DNA of 64,000 nucleotides from Martensiomyces pterosporus (lineage: Eukaryota; Kickxellomycota; Kickxellomycetes; Kickxellales; Kickxellaceae), in contig MU603957.1 in assembly GCA_025201845.1 (NCBI GenBank), positions 1,214 to 65,213 on the forward strand, read 5' to 3'. Shown in pieces: positions 62,522 to 64,000 of this stretch; positions within the stretch are counted from its first letter, which is position 1; every line of letters begins with the position of its first letter. The notes below the pieces were generated by a model. That model worked only from the letters and a program-made list of their open reading frames with translations. It searched no databases and was not told the DNA's origin. Both the position numbers and the translations under genes were made by a program.

Positions 62522-63847
62522 TCAGTGTGTGGTGATGACAACTGGCGAGTTTGTGCTCTCGACCTCCAGCACATTGGCACCGATGCCAATGACGCCCTGT
62601 TTCCAGTTTGTTCTGTTTTCATAGAACGTCGCCTCGGCGATTCCAAGGTTGACGATGCTGTTCGCTGCCCTTATGTCAAAGTGGCCCACGTAATCCTCGT
62701 TGAGCGCAAGCCTTACTGGCCACCCGGCGGTCCTTATGCGCGACCGAACGCCGTCTCCGGCTACAGTCAGTTTGCCCTGGACAATGGCCGACGTGGCATT
62801 GATGTTCAGCGACCGGCTAATGGTCCAGCTGCCACGCACTGGTGAAGTGGACACATCTACGTCAAGGCTGAATGCCGTGATTTCGTCGATGGTGACAGGG
62901 CCAGCAACGGTTCTGATTGTTAATTCGTCGGCTCTCACCGCTCGCAGAGCAACGGTGCCAGATCTTCCCTTGACAGACATGGTTCTGGTAACAACGTCGG
63001 CCATCTCCACTGATCCATCGGGCGCGTTCACACGGATGCCTTCACCAGCTACACATCCGCCAACTTGTATAGTGCCACGAACAGCAACCAGTTCAACGTT
63101 TCTCTTGACCTCAACGTTCCCGACATTCACCTTGCCGTCAGCAACAGCGACCCGCAATGTATCAGTGCCGATTTCGTCCAGTCTGGCAATGCCGGAGACC
63201 ATGGCCACGTCCAGCCTAGATACCTGCGCTTGTGTAATGCCTGACATGGTAAGATGTGATCCGGCAGGCAGTCTGAGTCCAAGCTCGGGGAGCGGCGACA
63301 GCCTACCGTGTGGCAGCACCACCTCGCATTCGGCCACCTGACATGTGCCCTGTGCACCATCAGCCAAGATGAAATCAATCATGCATTTGCTGGACTTGGC
63401 ATCCACCCGCGACTTGGCATCCACCAGCCGCTCGCCATTTTCCTGGCTCTGTAAGCGGTGTCGGAACCGCGCTACCAGGGACACCAGCCCACAGGACCTA
63501 TTCTCTGTATCCGTGCGCACCGCTACGCTGGTGCTGGAGAAGCCCTCAAACGAGAGCACTATGCTATGAGCAGGCCGGAGCAGCTGCGTGGCCTGGACGA
63601 GAGTATCGCTCGACGTCATTGTTAGCTCGGTGGGCTCGAGCACCACTGCTGCCGCTGGACTCAGCGGCGCTGCCTGGCCTGCTTCTTCTCTTTCGCTGCT
63701 TTCGGTGTAGTCATTCAGCTCGGTGTAGTCATTCAGCTCGGTGGGTTCAAATGGCGAGTAGGGCGGAGGAACCTCGCCTGCCAGGAGGTGCTGGGGTGGA
63801 CCCAGGAGTCCGTTGTCGCCATCGCCGTCGTCGTCGCCAAAGTTCAT
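62522..63847 (-). CDS. TSNG-repeat-like beta-helix protein D, divergent
   Basis: A 441-aa, intronless paralogue, more divergent than B and C. The acidic, Gly/Asp-rich N-terminus carries PPPY at 27-30 (GEVPPPYSPFEP), again a PPxY motif. Two in-frame 18-bp tandem duplications are visible: ELNDYT twice (63703-63738) and VDAKSR/VDAKSS (63393-63428). The repeat region keeps the beta-rung periodicity (GTDTLRVAVADGKVNVGNVE, ELVAVRGTIQVGG, GIRVNAPDGSVEMADV, ELTIRTVAGPVTIDEI), but the Asn-Gly turns are mostly lost. The final SPVVITTH corresponds to the SSIDVKFV end of B. No signal peptide or membrane helix. Its promoter lies beyond the window edge. Function unknown; membership of the family rests on architecture and position. 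Confidence 0.75.
   Translation of the reverse strand: MNFGDDDGDGDNGLLGPPQHLLAGEVPPPYSPFEPTELNDYTELNDYTESSEREEAGQAAPLSPAAAVVLEPTELTMTSSDTLVQATQLLRPAHSIVLSFEGFSSTSVAVRTDTENRSCGLVSLVARFRHRLQSQENGERLVDAKSRVDAKSSKCMIDFILADGAQGTCQVAECEVVLPHGRLSPLPELGLRLPAGSHLTMSGITQAQVSRLDVAMVSGIARLDEIGTDTLRVAVADGKVNVGNVEVKRNVELVAVRGTIQVGGCVAGEGIRVNAPDGSVEMADVVTRTMSVKGRSGTVALRAVRADELTIRTVAGPVTIDEITAFSLDVDVSTSPVRGSWTISRSLNINATSAIVQGKLTVAGDGVRSRIRTAGWPVRLALNEDYVGHFDIRAANSIVNLGIAEATFYENRTNWKQGVIGIGANVLEVESTNSPVVITTH
63393..63428. repeat. 18-bp in-frame tandem duplication in helix-D
   Basis: Copies 63393-63410 and 63411-63428 are nearly identical and encode VDAKSR and VDAKSS. Confidence 0.85.
63703..63738. repeat. 18-bp perfect in-frame tandem duplication in helix-D
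   Basis: Copies 63703-63720 and 63721-63738 are identical and encode ELNDYT twice. Confidence 0.92.
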
Positions 63848-64000
63848 GATAGTAGAATAAAATGCTCTGCACTAGCTGACAGTAAGATGCAAAGCGGTTC
63901 TGAGTACAAGGAGAGACAAGCTCCCTTGTCCGCTTCTGTCGTTGCTTCCCTTTTTGGGCAACGGCAGCGCCGTGTCTGTGAGAAGAGGTGGCGATTGTTT

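Noticed and set aside
58945..63847. Interpretation of the TSNG-repeat proteins as secreted adhesins
   Set aside because: No signal peptide, membrane helix or GPI signal is visible in any of the four. Only the fold prediction, not secretion, can be supported.
1..64000. Transposons, CRISPR arrays, rRNA genes
   Set aside because: No transposase, reverse transcriptase, terminal repeats, regularly spaced repeats or rRNA-like blocks were seen on either strand.

Overview
The window is nuclear DNA from a fungus. The genes are eukaryotic, moderately GC-rich and mostly intronless, with a few short GT-AG introns. Yeast-type proteins (Sng1-like DUF3533, Prm10-like, Gpi3/PIG-A, Ric1, Epl1, Pre4) sit beside proteins typical of other fungi and animals (SNAPC1, a human-like CENP-A C-terminus, MAU2). 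The expanded secreted tyrosinases and the overall character suggest an early-diverging lineage, perhaps Kickxellomycotina. That placement is inference. I see no mobile element, CRISPR array, rRNA or convincing tRNA.

Region 1 (1-18.9 kb) is housekeeping: a Prm10/ThrE-family membrane protein, an unknown membrane/coiled-coil protein, PIG-A (GPI anchor synthesis), RIC1 (Golgi Rab GEF subunit, frameshifted by a 13-bp tandem duplication), EPL1 (NuA4, two exons) and a large kelch protein.

Region 2 (19.6-33.9 kb) is rich in chromosome-biology genes: INCENP (chromosomal passenger complex), a small unknown gene, a tetraspanin, a DUF3533/Sng1-like protein, proteasome beta-7, SNAPC1, the centromeric histone CENP-A with an enlarged loop 1, and a MAU2/Scc4-like cohesin loader.

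Region 3 (34-44.8 kb) holds a possible Cys-rich micropeptide, a 71-aa membrane protein, Cu/Zn SOD, a stand-alone phosphopantetheinyl transferase of the type normally fused to fungal FAS alpha, an NFX1-type zinc-finger protein with an overlooked N-terminal exon, COA3, an IAH1-like SGNH esterase and an EI24-like membrane protein.

Region 4 (44.9-63.9 kb) is the most distinctive part. Four secreted type-3 copper tyrosinases are flanked by four paralogous TSNG-repeat (DUF4097-like, predicted beta-helix) proteins. The order is helix-A(+), Tyr-A(+), Tyr-B(-), Tyr-C(-), Tyr-D(-), helix-B(-), helix-C(-), helix-D(-), with no other convincing gene between them. Three helix proteins carry an N-terminal PPxY motif. 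Helix-B and helix-C share a conserved promoter block. The tyrosinases share a two-motif C-terminal module, and Tyr-D has a Tyr/His-rich tail that could be its own cross-linking substrate. I infer a linked wall/spore-coat or pigment module. Nothing in the sequence proves that the two families act together.

Short, near-identical tandem duplications (13, 18, 76, 83 and 103 bp) recur through the window. One breaks RIC1 and others rearrange untranslated regions and promoters.
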